Part shown: positions 10,901 through 23,000 of the stretch, one piece after another
How positions within the stretch are numbered: position 1 is the first letter of the stretch
Layout: the number at the start of each line of letters is the position of its first letter
Assembly: GCA_023333565.1 (NCBI GenBank)
Contig: JAJKFH010003627.1
Coordinates: 6,863,501-6,927,500, forward strand
Direction: 5' to 3'
DNA: 64,000 nucleotides
Source: Puffinus mauretanicus
Taxonomy: Eukaryota > Chordata > Aves > Procellariiformes > Procellariidae
Notes under the pieces: model-generated
The model's input: the letters and a program-made list of their open reading frames with translations, nothing else
The model's database searches: none
What the model was told of the DNA's origin: nothing
Translations under genes and position numbers: made by a program

Positions 10901-13900
10901 ATCTTGAACCACCTCTGAGCCCACTGCTTATTTCTGTTATGTAGTTGAAATCTGTCATTTGGTACAAGTGCTCTGGAACCTTAGGAGAAGTGTATTGCAT
11001 TAGCAGGAAAGTCAGTCAGGCTTGATTGAAAAATGACTTCTCAAAGTGCTTACAAAGGTTAGTTGACAAATGGAATTCTTTTTAAAGCGTTTAATATTAC
11101 TGCTAGATCCTTGATTTTAACTGTAGCTCATCTCCTTTGTTTCCTACAGATTTGGAATCAGTATTTTTCTGCAAAAGATACAGTTTATGCTGTTATTCCT
11201 GTAAGTAATTCCCCTGTAGTTAGGTACTTGAAAGGCCAATGTGCAAAGTTTTCCTTTCTAACTGTGATTCTGTTGCTTTTAAAAGCAATCATTGAAGGAA
11301 AATGAGGTATCAAGAACAAACTTTCTTTCTGGACTGAGTGATCTTACTGCCCCAAATAAGGGGTTTTGTTTCCAAAAATGTGTATCCCTTCTTTTTCTCA
11401 CTTACATCAGTCTCAATAAAGCTAGTACTTTTTTTCTGCACACCTGGCTTGAATTTCCAGGCATTTTTTTATTATGGTAGCATTTGTATTTACACATCAT
11501 TTTTTCTCAGAGTTGCTCATTTCTTTTCCCTCTTCCGTGCAGCACGGACTGCTAGCTCAAGTTTAATATGGCAGTGTTAGAGCACTTGGTTAATAACTTG
11601 CACGTGGCTAATCACTTATGACTTACTTTCATACATTTAAAATTATTGGCAGCACTGTCTTTCATTGAGATTGCATGGTGCTTCCTGTGATAAGATCATA
11701 TTTCTTATTTCTGATAACTTTACCAGATGTTAATTGTTGTTAATCTGCGTTAGGCTGAAGGAGTGTTTTTCACTTTTGGGATTTCTTTTTATTCTTTGCT
11801 TCACAGTCTCTATGTGATCGTGATCTCTTAAATCTGTCTTTTCACAGCTGGGCACGAACTGCGTGTTCCTTGAGTTCTTGAAACCTCATTTAGATCTGGG
11901 GTCTGATTTGCGGTTGTACTTGGCCCTTTGAGCTGCAACTGAGGTGATGGGAGGCTGTATTCTAAATGTATGAAGTGCTGTATGCTCTGAAAATGGCAAC
12001 GGGGGATTTGAAGTCAAGCAGCTTTCGTGTTTCAGTTTTCACAATGTGTGGATGTTGTGAAAATATTTTGAATTGCTCATTTACTGTAGCAGAGGGCCAA
12101 AGCCAGGGACTCCAGTTAAGATGGTGTAGGTCTTTCATTAGTGGGGCTGGCACTGTTCTTTGGTGCACTGTTTTAGAGGAGCTTTGGAAGCTTTTAAGGC
12201 TTTAATGCAAACCAGATCCTAGGCACATTAGGAAGTAGTTCATGGTGTCATCGGGGGAAGAAACTACGTCTTTTGCCAGAAGCTTTTTGTTGGCTGGAAG
12301 AAAGGTCTCGCATAATTCTAGAGTGCTCAAAAGCACACACGGAGGAATTTCCTGTTGATGAATGGCATATGTTTTCTTTCATGAACACCTTAGAGTAAGT
12401 ATTAATATATAGTGCTGGGAAGAGAAGAGCAGGCAAAAGACTTGGGGGAACGCAGAGGACACGTGAATGAGATTGCCAGATTTCATCAGGGATGACGAAA
12501 TATATTTGTGGTTTTAATATAAAACTAAGCAATACGTATGTTATTTGAGTAAATATCTAGGCTGCATTTTAATACTGAAGAACAGATGACTATGATGTAA
12601 AATTACAATCTGGGGCCAGGGATATGTTGTCTTGCTCAACTCTTGACACCACATGATGCGGTGGAGCTATTACTGAAAGAGGACGTAATGTAAGCCTAAA
12701 GCATGGGCCCCCCACCTCCAAGGAATAAAGCTTTGGATCCAAGGAGTTTGCTGCTGCATGTTAGAGACAGCATTGTTAAAATGGGATACTGATGACTTTT
12801 AGGTAACTAAGAACTAAATACAGTTTTCCACACGCTCATTGTTAGCCGTTCCCACAGTGAGACCTTCTGTAGATGGAAGTTGTACCCTGTAAAGGTTAAT
12901 GAGGTGATTCTGAATAACTGTGCGTCCACGTTTGTGTTATGAAAATTTAATTTCTCTTTCTCCTTCCCCGAAGGCAGAGAAGTTTGATTTAATATGGAAG
13001 AGAGCCCAGAAATGTCCATCGGTACGTATGGCAGAGACTCGCAATGTGTGGATGTATAACTGTAATGCATTTCTCTCTAAAGCCTAATTCATAAACTTTT
13101 GACCCTCCTGTATTCAGACTTACTGTATCAGCTCGATTAGTAAAATCCAGGTGTTCAAATACTTGTCTTAGTGTTCAGATGAAAGCAATGGCTATTCACA
13201 TGTATTAAACAGTTTGATCTAGGTATCAGCTATCTAGATGTAACAGATGTAGAGTTTAGTAACAAGAGCACAGAATCTCCCAGGGAATGGATTTAGCTAC
13301 ACGCCTCCGGTTTCCATTAATTGATGCCTTGTGGTTAAATCTCTTCCGTGCAGTGTTGTGAAGAGCCAAGCCTCGCAGGCCAGCTTCACTGATGTTCCTG
13401 CATATCTTTCCTTATTGCTTAAAGCATCCTTGCTTTAACCTGGAGGAACTGTTGTTAGCTGTAGCTACGTGTCACCATGGCATTACGTTTCGTGGAGAAA
13501 GTGAATTCTCTTGTCTTACAGTTGGTGTGAGTTGCTCCTCTTTTTATGTTTGTTTACTGGCAGTGAAGATGGGCAGGAGTATCTGAAAGGGAAAAAGGCA
13601 GGAAATCAATATGTTGGGGTTCTGTCCACAGAACAAGCTATTAGCTTGAGTTTCCTGATCGGAAACGTCATAGCCATGCTTTCTTCACCACACTGGTGGT
13701 CTGTGATAGGTAGATACTGGTAAGCGAATATGAGCTATTTGCATGGAAGCCAAACTGGGCAGGCAGTATGCTGTGTAAATAATGCACCTCTGTCTCTACG
13801 GGAGTGTGAGTTGTCAAAAAAGACTATATGGCACTGCAAAATTGCGTAGTGTAAGTTCTGTTGCAGAGCGTCATAATTCAACAGCTGTGACAGGGGAAGG

Positions 13901-16900
13901 AAGGGGGGAATTGGGTGTAGTTGAACCCTTTATTACAGATACAGAATAAATACTCTGTGGGTTGTGTCTTAGGTGTATGCCAGCACGACAAAGCATAAAA
14001 TAGCAAGAATGCTTAATATGGTTATTTCAGAAATGAGTGGATTCCCAAGATTTAGGTTCACTGTTTCTCATGTGGGTAGGTGGGTGTAGGTGGGTATCTT
14101 GTAAACTTCAGTTAGAAGATTCCTGTGTGAAGGAGCAGCTTGTTGCTTGGAAGAAGTTAAACTGCAAAAGAGCAGAACAGCTAACAAGATAAAGAATATA
14201 TTCTGCAGTTTCGTACCACATGCTGCTGGATTAGTATTGTCTTCTGTTGAAAGTAATGTGTTTTTACGGTAATTTGCACACCGAAGCATGGACTGTGCAG
14301 ATTTCACTATGCTGAGACAGAAATGAAATGCTTCACTCCTTTATGAAAATAAAGTAGCTAGACTTTGCTGCGTTGAGTGCTTTTGTAGATCTGAATTGGA
14401 GACTTTACTGGATTGATGGATTGGTCGTGTATATTTCACTTGCCAAGAGCAAGATCAAATATATCTGACTTCCTGAGCTACTCGGAGCTTGGAAAGTTAT
14501 TTATAGCTTTAAGTGCATTTCTGTACAGTGCATTGGCATTTAGTCAGGTATCCTGCTTGTTTTTCTGCTCCCATCTTTTCCTTTCCCTTGGTGTGGGAAA
14601 ATGAGCAAGTCCCTAGCCTATGGAGCTGAACAGACCGTAAATCTCTAGAGAGAAAATACTTGTTGCCTGTTCTGGAACAGTTGGTGAAATTACAGGATTA
14701 AAAACTCTGAATGCTCCTTATCTTATATGTGACCGTTTCTGCTGTTAATTTTCTAGAAGTGAACAAAAAGGTCAGAGTCTCAATGTTCTTCACTGTCCTT
14801 TCCTTTCTTTTGTCTGATAAAAATATGTGCCAACGTATTTGCTAATGAAATAATACTGATAAGGTAATGCTGGTTTATTGTCTGCTTGGAAGTCTGGTTG
14901 CTGCTGTCCTATCACACTGGTGGGGCAAAGAAACCCTTTTTTCTTTTGTGGTTCTTGCGCTAAAGCATTTAGCATTACTGGAGGTCAGTATGACACAGGC
15001 ATCATTTTGTTCTATGAAAGGGAAATTTTTTTTTTTTTTAAATCATTTCTCTGCAGTTTCTGTATGCTTTGCCAAGAAAAGAAGGCTATGAGTTCTTTGT
15101 GGGGCAGTGGTCAGGAACAGAATTGCACTTCACTTCCTTAATAAACATTCAGGTGAGTGGTTGAAATAAAGTTAAAAAATGGCTTAGAATCCAGAAATAT
15201 CAGCATATTATAATATACATAATATTTGCTAAATAGTTTAACAAACAGGTTGTCTAGCTTAACTTTAATTATCAGGGAAAAACTGCCATTAATTATGGGT
15301 ATATTAGTAAATTAATTATGGGTAAACTAGTAAATTTATGGGTATTAAGTGTCTCTTTAATCTAAAGGAGAATGAGGTAGAAGTCAGATAGTCTCAAAAT
15401 AGAAGCAAGAGGAAACTTTTTAGAACTATGTGTGCAAACTACTTAAAATACCAGTAGATGTTATGAGATTAAATGCCTTTCTGGAAATTGCAGGTTATTT
15501 TAAATGCAAAATGGTCTTTAGTCAAGAAAAAAAACGACCTAACTCTGTAAATCCCTTGTTTTCTCTAAATACCAGGAATAATGAACTTTTAATTAGAACT
15601 GACCCTTAAGCCTTGAAAAATGACTGTCTCCATAGCAGTTACTACTCAAAAGTTTTGTCATCAAGCCTCAAAATCTGCAATAGAGCTCAAGTTCTTTATG
15701 GGATACTGACAGGTTTCTTTATCTCCTTCAGACCCAAGGTGAAACTGCTCCTAGCCAGTTGGTCTTGTACCATTATCCTGAGCTGCAGAAGGAAAAAGGG
15801 ATAGTACTAATGACAGCAGAGATGGACTCGAAGTTCTTGGTAAGAGAAATCAAAGAAATCTGTTCATTGGCTTCCTTCATTTTATGCTGCAACTCCTCCT
15901 ATAGTTTTGAATTAAAACCAAATTAAAGTCAAGTCTGTAAAAGACCCTTTCCCAAAGAGTGGTCGTTCTAGATTTCTTTAACCTGATCTACTTACTACTA
16001 GGGAAGGCTAGAAGGAAATCATCAGTGTTTGGCTATCTGGTGATTTCAGTTCATATATTCTTTTTTTTTTTCTTACTCTAGGTATTATAGTTTATTGTTG
16101 TAAAAAAAAAAGAAAGAAATGCTTCTGTTTTTCTTACTAGCGGAAGCAAATCTAAATGAAAGCTGTTGCTATCTGCCAACAAGTTAAAACAGTGAAGCTT
16201 AATACTGCTCGTCAAATCAGGAGACCCTCCAGAGCTTTGTGTTAGGTTTCTGCGTGCCTTTGCTCTTTTCCCTATGTGTGGGTGTGCTGTTATTTGCAAA
16301 TCTGTAATAGTAGGTGCTAGGACTAATAGCACAAGGAATTATAGTGTTGGAACAAGATAACTAAAGCATCCCACCTCTAACTGACCTACTTAAACCAGTT
16401 CTGAAACTATGTGCAGAGGAGTCATTGGTAATGCATTTGCCCCGTTGTATCTCAGACTAGACAATCAATTTTTGCAAATAGGTCAACCGTAAGAAGGGAA
16501 AGGTGAGACTTTGGTGCATCTCCAGTGCCTTAGAGCGGGCAGGGATCGTGAAAGACATCTTTGACCTCTGAGGTGTATGCTCAACAGGAGAGCAGTTTGC
16601 AGGCACAGTGCTAAAGTGTGTAAGTAGGTCAGGAACAAGAGGGAGGTGGTTTGTAAGAGACTTGCAAAACTAAGGTGACTTGGAATTGAGTGATTCGATG
16701 AGTAAGACTGCAGCCTTTCAGCTGCTGAAGGGTCTTTCAAATACAACAAAACCAGATGGTAACAAATTCTTTGTTTTAACTTGCAGGTGGTTCATGAAGC
16801 ACAGTGCTTGGCGAATCAGGTGCAGCTTTTCTATGCAACGGATCGTTCCGAGACCTACGAATTAGTGGAGACATTTAACCACAGATCTAGTGAATTTAAA

Positions 16901-16981
16901 TATATGTCAGTTATAGCAGAGCTTGAGCAAAGCGGACTTGGACGAGAACTGAGACCTGGTCAGGTTTCTGACAAGTCGTAG
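7620..16981 (+). CDS. ATPAF1: ATPAF1, mitochondrial F1-ATPase assembly factor 1 (complete)
   Basis: Nine exons (7620-7816, 8182-8290, 8850-8900, 9629-9691, 11150-11200, 12974-13021, 15057-15152, 15732-15839, 16787-16981) join in frame to a 305-aa protein; the human protein is about 328 aa. ATPAF1 (the Atp11 family) is a matrix chaperone that binds the F1 beta subunit and prevents its aggregation before the alpha3beta3 hexamer forms. The Arg-rich, acidic-poor N terminus ([18 protein letters not shown]...) looks like a mitochondrial targeting peptide. Conserved family blocks are present: [52 protein letters not shown] and [14 protein letters not shown]. The ATG at 7620 has a strong Kozak context (GCGCCATGG). 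An upstream in-frame ATG at 7521 lies in the presumed 5' UTR and was not chosen. Intron 2 uses a GC donor. The order EFCAB14-ATPAF1-MOB3C supports the identity. Confidence 0.96.
8182..8290 (+). CDS. ATPAF1: ATPAF1 exon 2, followed by a GC donor
   Basis: The acceptor is TTTTCGATTCAG. The exon encodes [18 protein letters not shown] and on to CMEEK, matching the family pattern. It ends ...GAAAAG before GCAAGG. Ending here joins EEK to AEGLGTK in exon 3, as the protein family requires. Confidence 0.9.
8850..8900 (+). CDS. ATPAF1: ATPAF1 exon 3
   Basis: The acceptor is TTTTCTTCTAG and the donor GTAAGG. The exon is 51 bp, phase 0/0, and encodes [17 protein letters not shown]; the GFTKDK motif is conserved in the family. 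Confidence 0.9.
9629..9691 (+). CDS. ATPAF1: ATPAF1 exon 4
   Basis: The acceptor is TTTTCTCTTGCAG and the donor GTGATG. The exon is 63 bp, phase 0/0, and encodes [19 protein letters not shown] plus KQ. Confidence 0.92.
11150..11200 (+). CDS. ATPAF1: ATPAF1 exon 5
   Basis: The acceptor is TTTCCTACAG and the donor GTAAGT. The exon is 51 bp, phase 0/0, and encodes [17 protein letters not shown]. Confidence 0.94.
12974..13021 (+). CDS. ATPAF1: ATPAF1 exon 6
   Basis: The acceptor is TTCCCCGAAG and the donor GTACGT. The exon is 48 bp, phase 0/0, and encodes [16 protein letters not shown]. It is too short to show as an isolated open frame. Confidence 0.92.
15057..15152 (+). CDS. ATPAF1: ATPAF1 exon 7
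   Basis: The acceptor is CATTTCTCTGCAG and the donor GTGAGT. The exon is 96 bp, phase 0/0. It encodes the core block [18 protein letters not shown] followed by [14 protein letters not shown], the most conserved part of the chaperone. Confidence 0.95.
15289..15347. repeat. 23-bp tandem repeat in ATPAF1 intron 7
   Basis: Two adjacent 23-bp units (15289-15311 and 15312-15334) begin TTAATTATGGGTA and end TAGTAAA, differing at two bases. A truncated third copy follows to 15347. It is an AT-rich intronic minisatellite. Confidence 0.8.
15732..15839 (+). CDS. ATPAF1: ATPAF1 exon 8
   Basis: The acceptor is TATCTCCTTCAG and the donor GTAAGA. The exon is 108 bp, phase 0/0. It encodes [18 protein letters not shown], then [18 protein letters not shown], matching family blocks. 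Confidence 0.95.
16787..16981 (+). CDS. ATPAF1: ATPAF1 exon 9 (terminal)
   Basis: The acceptor is TTTTAACTTGCAG. The exon encodes [20 protein letters not shown] and following residues through the block [17 protein letters not shown], ending RPGQVSDKS and TAG at 16979-16981. Confidence 0.95.
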   Translation: MVHEAQCLANQVQLFYATDRSETYELVETFNHRSSEFKYMSVIAELEQSGLGRELRPGQVSDKS

Positions 16982-17295
16982 ATGCCGGCCTGTGGTGAAG
17001 CAAGCCAGCAGCAGGCACGGGGTTTCCTAGATGGGGTCGTCCTGTCTCTTGTTTTACGAATTTGATTTGGCTACAGAAAGGATCTGGAGACGTCCTGGGA
17101 GTGTGATAGTCAAGCCTGTCTGGCACTGATGCAAGGTGAGGACTTGGGCCATTTGAACGACAATAACTAATTGCTAAAATGGAGCCTTGTACTTCAGTGT
17201 AACTTCATCAGAATGAGCCATTTTCCCATCCTGTAACTTAACAGCTGCATGCTGTATTTTTGAAATCTGAAATAAAATGACAGAAGGGGAGCTAT
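16982..17295 (+). other. ATPAF1: ATPAF1 3' UTR with poly(A) signal
   Basis: About 310 bp run from the stop to an AATAAA at 17271-17276, which is the first strong signal after the stop. The cleavage site is inferred to lie shortly after it. Confidence 0.7.
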
Positions 17296-19777
17296 GTAAT
17301 GGACTATATTGACATCAGGAGACAGATAACAATCGATGTTTCTTCTCACTAAATACATTTTAAATGCCCTCCGCCATTATAATTGCATGGTCCAGTGCTT
17401 TTCAATCTGTGTGGAATTTATACAGGCTTGTCCATCAAGAAAAGAGAATAGGGCCAATGGTCTAAAACAGACTTCTCTTTGTTAATTTTGTGCGTGAGGT
17501 TGCTTACACAGATGTATACTGTGGCCTGTATTTTTCTCAGGATTAAAAAATAGAGTGACTAGACTTGTTCTGGGAACTTTGTGCTGCTTAATTGATACAT
17601 TAATTTTACCCCGTTGCTGTGTTTCTCTCTTAGAGATATTTTTCTTGAGGAGGAGGATATTATAAACATGGTTTTATTTTTGTACATTTTTGAATAGTGT
17701 AGAGGAATTATTGCATGGTTTATAGAATTAATTTTTCTCAGACTGGCAGCTAGTCAGGTAGCTCTACAAATGGTATTTGGAGGGACACAAAATAGCTTGT
17801 TCCCATTTCAGGAAAGATGCTATCTCCAATAAAAGCAAGATGGAATTGCATGGTAACAGAGCTAGAGCCACCAACTGGTTTCTCAATTGCTAAGTGACAA
17901 CGCATGAAAAAATGCATTGGTGTGAATATGCGCAGCAGCTTTAACACAGCAGTGTTGGTAAGAATCTGGCTTTTAAGGACTACAGCTGGTTTCGTTTTTT
18001 AAACCTGCCTTCAACAAAAGAATCCCAAAGCATTCATGCTTTGAGCTTCTCTTGTTTTCATTCCCAGCAGAGGCAGCCAGTGCATCTGCAGACAAGGGCT
18101 AAGTCACGTGCAGCCTGCGCACGGGTTACCAGCACACACCACTGCACAGGTCGACAAATAAACAGAAGACAGCCAGGAGCTTCCCAGGAGCAACGCTGAA
18201 ATATTTCCCATATCCACATCAAATCCCTGGCACTAACTCGCCCTTAGCACTAATTATCCGTTATGTCCAGGCCACATTGCATCTTCCCGTCAGCCTGCTG
18301 AAGCTGGAAAGCGTTCTCTCCTTCGTCAAAGAAATGGAGGCAAGAAGAGTATGCAACTTGCCTCTCTGTTAGAGGAAGACCAATTTTTTGGAAAGGGCTG
18401 GTAACAGATTTTCTGTGCTACCCTTAACCATGACCCGAGGAGGTTTGATGAGTTATAACGGGCTCTTACACAATCTGTTTGCTAGTGTAATTGTAGGACC
18501 CCGTTGCTGTAATACTCACTGCCATTCCATACTTTCTCAGCCCATGCTTGGGACATGAACAGTGTTCAGCTCAGCGCTAAAGGTCGATAGTAAGGTTTTG
18601 TTGCTGGGGTCTATTTTAGCAGTGACGCATATACATTGGGTGTGAATTCCTGTCCATTCAGGGAATTAGAAGATGTTTCTAGAAGAGGCACATCTTCTGG
18701 GGCTCTGCTGCAAGAAGATGGTCTTGCTTTCCGGTAATGTCGTCTTTTTGTTTCTGATTGCATTGGGTCTGTGAGTGTGTGCATGCAGGGGAATAATCAG
18801 GGAAGATATGGATAGGGCTGTTACAATCTGAACAGCAAATCACCTTTATTAAAGAGCCTTTCTACTGCTATTTTATAGCATTTGTGTTCCATTTATCATT
18901 TTCCCTTAGCTGAAATAAGGGCAGTTTTGATTCATTATTCACTTGCTGCTTTGAAGAAGTCAAAGTTGCTGTATTCATTTTTAATATAGCAATAATATAA
19001 CATCCCTGGGTGAGTAATGGCCAACAGGAGTGAAATTCAATGCTTCCAAATCTACACCTGAGCCTCTTTCTGAGCTTAAAAGACCAAAGTCTCTAGTAAA
19101 GGCTGTAGCAGTCACTACCTGTAATTTTGAGTGGTTTTTTTTTCAGCCCATCATGTGATTAATCCCAAGCTAAGAACTTCTCCAAGGGTTTAAGGCAGAC
19201 AGAAACGGCAAAGTCAATAAAAGGAACCATTTCTTGCATTGCATGCATCGGAAAGGTTTTTAAATAAGACCCAAACTGAAAAGGCAAAGTTGATCTGCAT
19301 GTAAGAGACTGATTTTCTGGCCCTGGCAGACGTGCAATGGACTGAGGGAGGGAGCAAGGGCTCTTTTCTGCAGGTGTATTCGTGTGCCTTGAAGTGCATG
19401 CCGTGACACGTTAACCCGTGTGTCAGGGTGAGACCACTTGGCACGGAAATTACCGACTTGGTGTCAGTGATCTGGCGCTGTATTGCGTCTCCCCGAGGAG
19501 CAGAGAAGCAAAATGCTGGCCAGACTTGTACGTGCGTGTGTGTGCAATGGCAGGGATATAGCAGAGGGCTTACAAAGCTGAAAGTTGCACACCCTCCCGG
19601 GAGCTGTTCCCAGATCTGCTGCTGAGGACGGGGTTTGCTGCAGCCCTGGAAAATGTTACTGCTGTGTTTTCTCTAGGAAGCCAAGTGCGATGGACTGTGC
19701 CACTGAAACGCTGTTGTGAGTGGGAGGCTTCAGACAGCTATTTCCTACTGTATTCCTGTATGATCTGTATACAGATT

Positions 19778-19826
19778 ATAATCCGTATTCCTACAGACTA
19801 TAATGTCATGTAGGAATACAGATTAT
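19778..19826. repeat. Inverted repeat, 18-bp arms (17/18 match)
   Basis: ATAATCCGTATTCCTACA (19778-19795) is complementary to TGTAGGAATACAGATTAT (19809-19826) with one mismatch and a 13-base loop. A perfect palindrome, CTGTATACAG (19765-19774), abuts it, and the words CAGATTATA and TATTCCT recur nearby. The cluster could fold back or be a small MITE-like relic. Confidence 0.8.
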
Positions 19827-19997
19827 AACAGCAGATGGCCCTGTAGTCCGAGACGCTGCACCATCAGAGCATCTTGGTCATGGCCAACAGAGTTGGTTCA
19901 ATATTCAGTGGCCCAGTTGTAGGGTGCAAGTTTGACAGGGTGTGAATAAGCTCCCTGATTTGTAAATGGAAAAGTGGAAACTCTTAGTCCTTTTGGA

Positions 19998-20033
19998 AAT
20001 GTATGTGCTAATGTATGTGCTAATGTGTGTGCT
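19998..20033. repeat. 12-bp tandem repeat, three copies
   Basis: AATGTATGTGCT is repeated at 19998-20009 and 20010-20021, then with one change at 20022-20033. It is a minor minisatellite. Confidence 0.8.
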
Positions 20034-23000
20034 TGTGCTACAGTTAGGATTTCAGCAGCACAGTCTAGGATCTGCTGTGGTGGTGATGAGGCTGAAACTG
20101 GGATAAAGACCTGTGATAAAAAGGTCCTAGAGAAACTCTAGGCCTGATCCTCCATCCCACTAAATGCTGGCTGTACGGAGGAGTAATTCAGCTGAAGAAT
20201 TGGTCCCACAAACCATCCTTGCTGCAGAAACAGGCCAGCGGTATTTCATGGCTATGTGGCTTCTCTGGTGCCCGGGATGCACTTGTGCGTGAACCATGCT
20301 GCCTGGCGTACCCTTGGCGTCTTCGTAAGATATTTGATGCACTTAGGATCCGTGTCGAGTCTAAGAGGGGGTGAAAACAACGCTGTTAGTCTTGGCGTGG
20401 GGAGAGAAGGTTAAGTGTGAGACTTAGGTGCCGTACAGCCGCTAGAGGGAAGGTTTGTCTCCTTGTTCTGAGCTACCAGCACATACAGCTTGCGTGAGCC
20501 TGTCTGCTCAGCTTTGTGAACTCGGGGCGAGTTTTGTGCTAAAAAACACTTAGGTGCCCAGGCTGCTCCTGTAGGGTCAGTAATGTGGTGGGCTGCACCG
20601 AGTTAGACCAACGGTTCCCCTAGCCTGGTGTCCTACATCCTAGATGAGCTGCCTTGGGGGAGGGCAAACATCCTGCAATAGTTTTCCAGGTCGCTTTCCT
20701 GATTTCCAGCCATTTGTGGGCCAGGGTCTTCACAGCTGAACCTCCTTCCCTCTCCGCTGCGGGCCATCTGCCTCCTGCTGGAGGAGAGCCCAGGGCCAGG
20801 GAAGTGGCAGCAGTTCCTACTAGGAGCTGTGGAGCAAGTTTTGCAGCCAGAGGCTCTTGTTAGCAGCGTCTCAAAACCCGGTTTGCCCACCCACCCCTGT
20901 CGCCCCGGGGACACGTACCCCCATGTCAGCAGGAAACCCGGGAGCTTGTCCTGCTCCCCGGGGAGACGCCCTGGCTTGTAGGTGGCTGTCGCAGCAATCA
21001 AGGAAGTGCAGATTGAAGGATGATGTTCTTACCCTCGCTTAAAATGCTGACTCCAGTCCTTTTTCATCTACGCCTGTTTTTTTTCCTTGTGCCTTAGAAA
21101 ACTGCAAGACTCCAATCCCCCCTGATCCGTGGCTGAGGAAGTTCCCACTCCCTGTCTCTGAGTTTGCGCAGGACTCGGTGGAGCGGCGAGGGGGAACCGG
21201 CTGTTCCTGCTGCTGCATAGCCAAGGCAAACTTTTCTGGGCACGTCCTTTGCCTCTCTGGGAATAACCGGAGCAAACCCACTGCTCCCTTTCCCTGTGTC
21301 TTGTGGCCTGCACAGGCACGCAGAGCCTTCAAACCCTGCTTGGGACCAAGCATCTCCCTGTCCCATGGGGTGCAGTGCTGCTGGGGTGCACACCGTGCAG
21401 GGCATCGCATGGCTGGGGAGAGCCTGGCCTGGCACCGCAGCTGTTGGGGGGCTCCCTGCACCCCCACCCTCGGGTGCAGCTGTGTCCTGCCGAGCCGTGT
21501 GAAGCCACATCGCTGTTGGGCCTCTTTCCATGACCGCCCGTGAGGTCCGATGGAGCCGTCCAGCGCTCCGGGCTCGCTTCCTTCCCTGCTTCCTTCCCCC
21601 TGGATAAATTCAGCCATGCACCTGCCTTCAGGATCAGGGCCAACCCCCCTCTTCCTTCCTCCGGGGCAGACAAATGCCCTCTTCACAATAACACATCCCT
21701 CCTGCCCCAAACCTGCCCCGCGGACCTCTTCCTCTCTCTCGTGACTCCTCCCTTCCCTCCCCACAGCTGGGACCCCGGGTGGCTCCCCGTGGACTCTGCT
21801 CTGCGAGGTTTCCAAAACCCAAAGCCTCGCGCGAGGGGGTAACTCCCTGTCCAGGAGATGCTGCTCACCCCCGTGGACTTGCAGGGCTGCAGCTGATGCA
21901 ACTTCAGCCCTCGTGCTGTTTTCCTGGCCCCTCTCCTTTGGCTTCAGACCGCTGAGGGTGGGAGGACCCCATCTCGCCTCTAAGTATTTTGGCTCCATCT
22001 CGCCTGGATGTAAATCTTGGCCGTGAGTTCCCTCCGGGACCTTTGCTATACGGCCAAGCCCCCTCAGTTTTGGATTTGTGCCCATTTTTTGCTGGGGTTT
22101 CAGTTGAAAGTTTCCTCCTGGCTTGGCATTAGCTGTCAGGAGTTGCATCTGCTCTGCAGACCTCTGCCTCCCGCCCATGAGTCCGAGGCCGTTTTGTGGT
22201 TTCCTGCATCCCTTGGGGATGAGTGTGGACGCTGGTGCCCGTCGGGTCCCCGTGGTGGAGGACAGGAGCGTTGCTCAGCCCTCGCCGGGACTCAGGCCGG
22301 CTGTGATGTGCAAGCAGGGAGCGTTCAGCTCCCTCCGGTGCCGAAAAAAGACTTTGCGGAGCTGCTGCTGCCTGAACCTTGCAGTGACATTGTTCAGCTC
22401 CTTCAGTATTTGTGGATGGTCCTTAATGGTCCTCCATGGATCATCAGGTGCAAGGACATTTGTATGTCCAATTTATTTAATTGTTCCCTTTGCCGGCGGG
22501 CAGGAGGAGCTGCTGTTCTCCTTAGGCCAGATCCTGGGTGTAGGGGTGTTACTTTGGTCTGAGACCATTTGCAAGGATCGCGAGAGATTCACTCAGGAGC
22601 GGGGCCAGGCTGATGTGGAAAAGGCTGTGCCTCTGTAAGCCAGCCCGCAGGTCCTGGGGAGGATGTACCCACAGAGCCGAGCTTTCGGGGTAATGGCTGT
22701 CAGACTGAATTAGCTGATGGTGGTGGTGGGAAGCAGCCGGACAGATGAATTGGTCAGCTCGTGCTTCCCTCCTGCCCCAGGAGCCCAGCGTGCAGGGCGC
22801 TTCGCCTCCAGGTTTTACTTTTTCTGCAGGTGTGAGGCATCTCAGCCATCTCACGTTGCGATGGGCACCAAGCACGGGTGAATCCTGTGGGTCCTTGGTG
22901 CATCCTTCTCCCATCACGTGGCCCATGACCTGCCCTTCAGCCACGTCCCAAACGGGGACAGGTAGGAAAGCAAGGGGCTGCTGGGGTGTGCAAGACCCCA

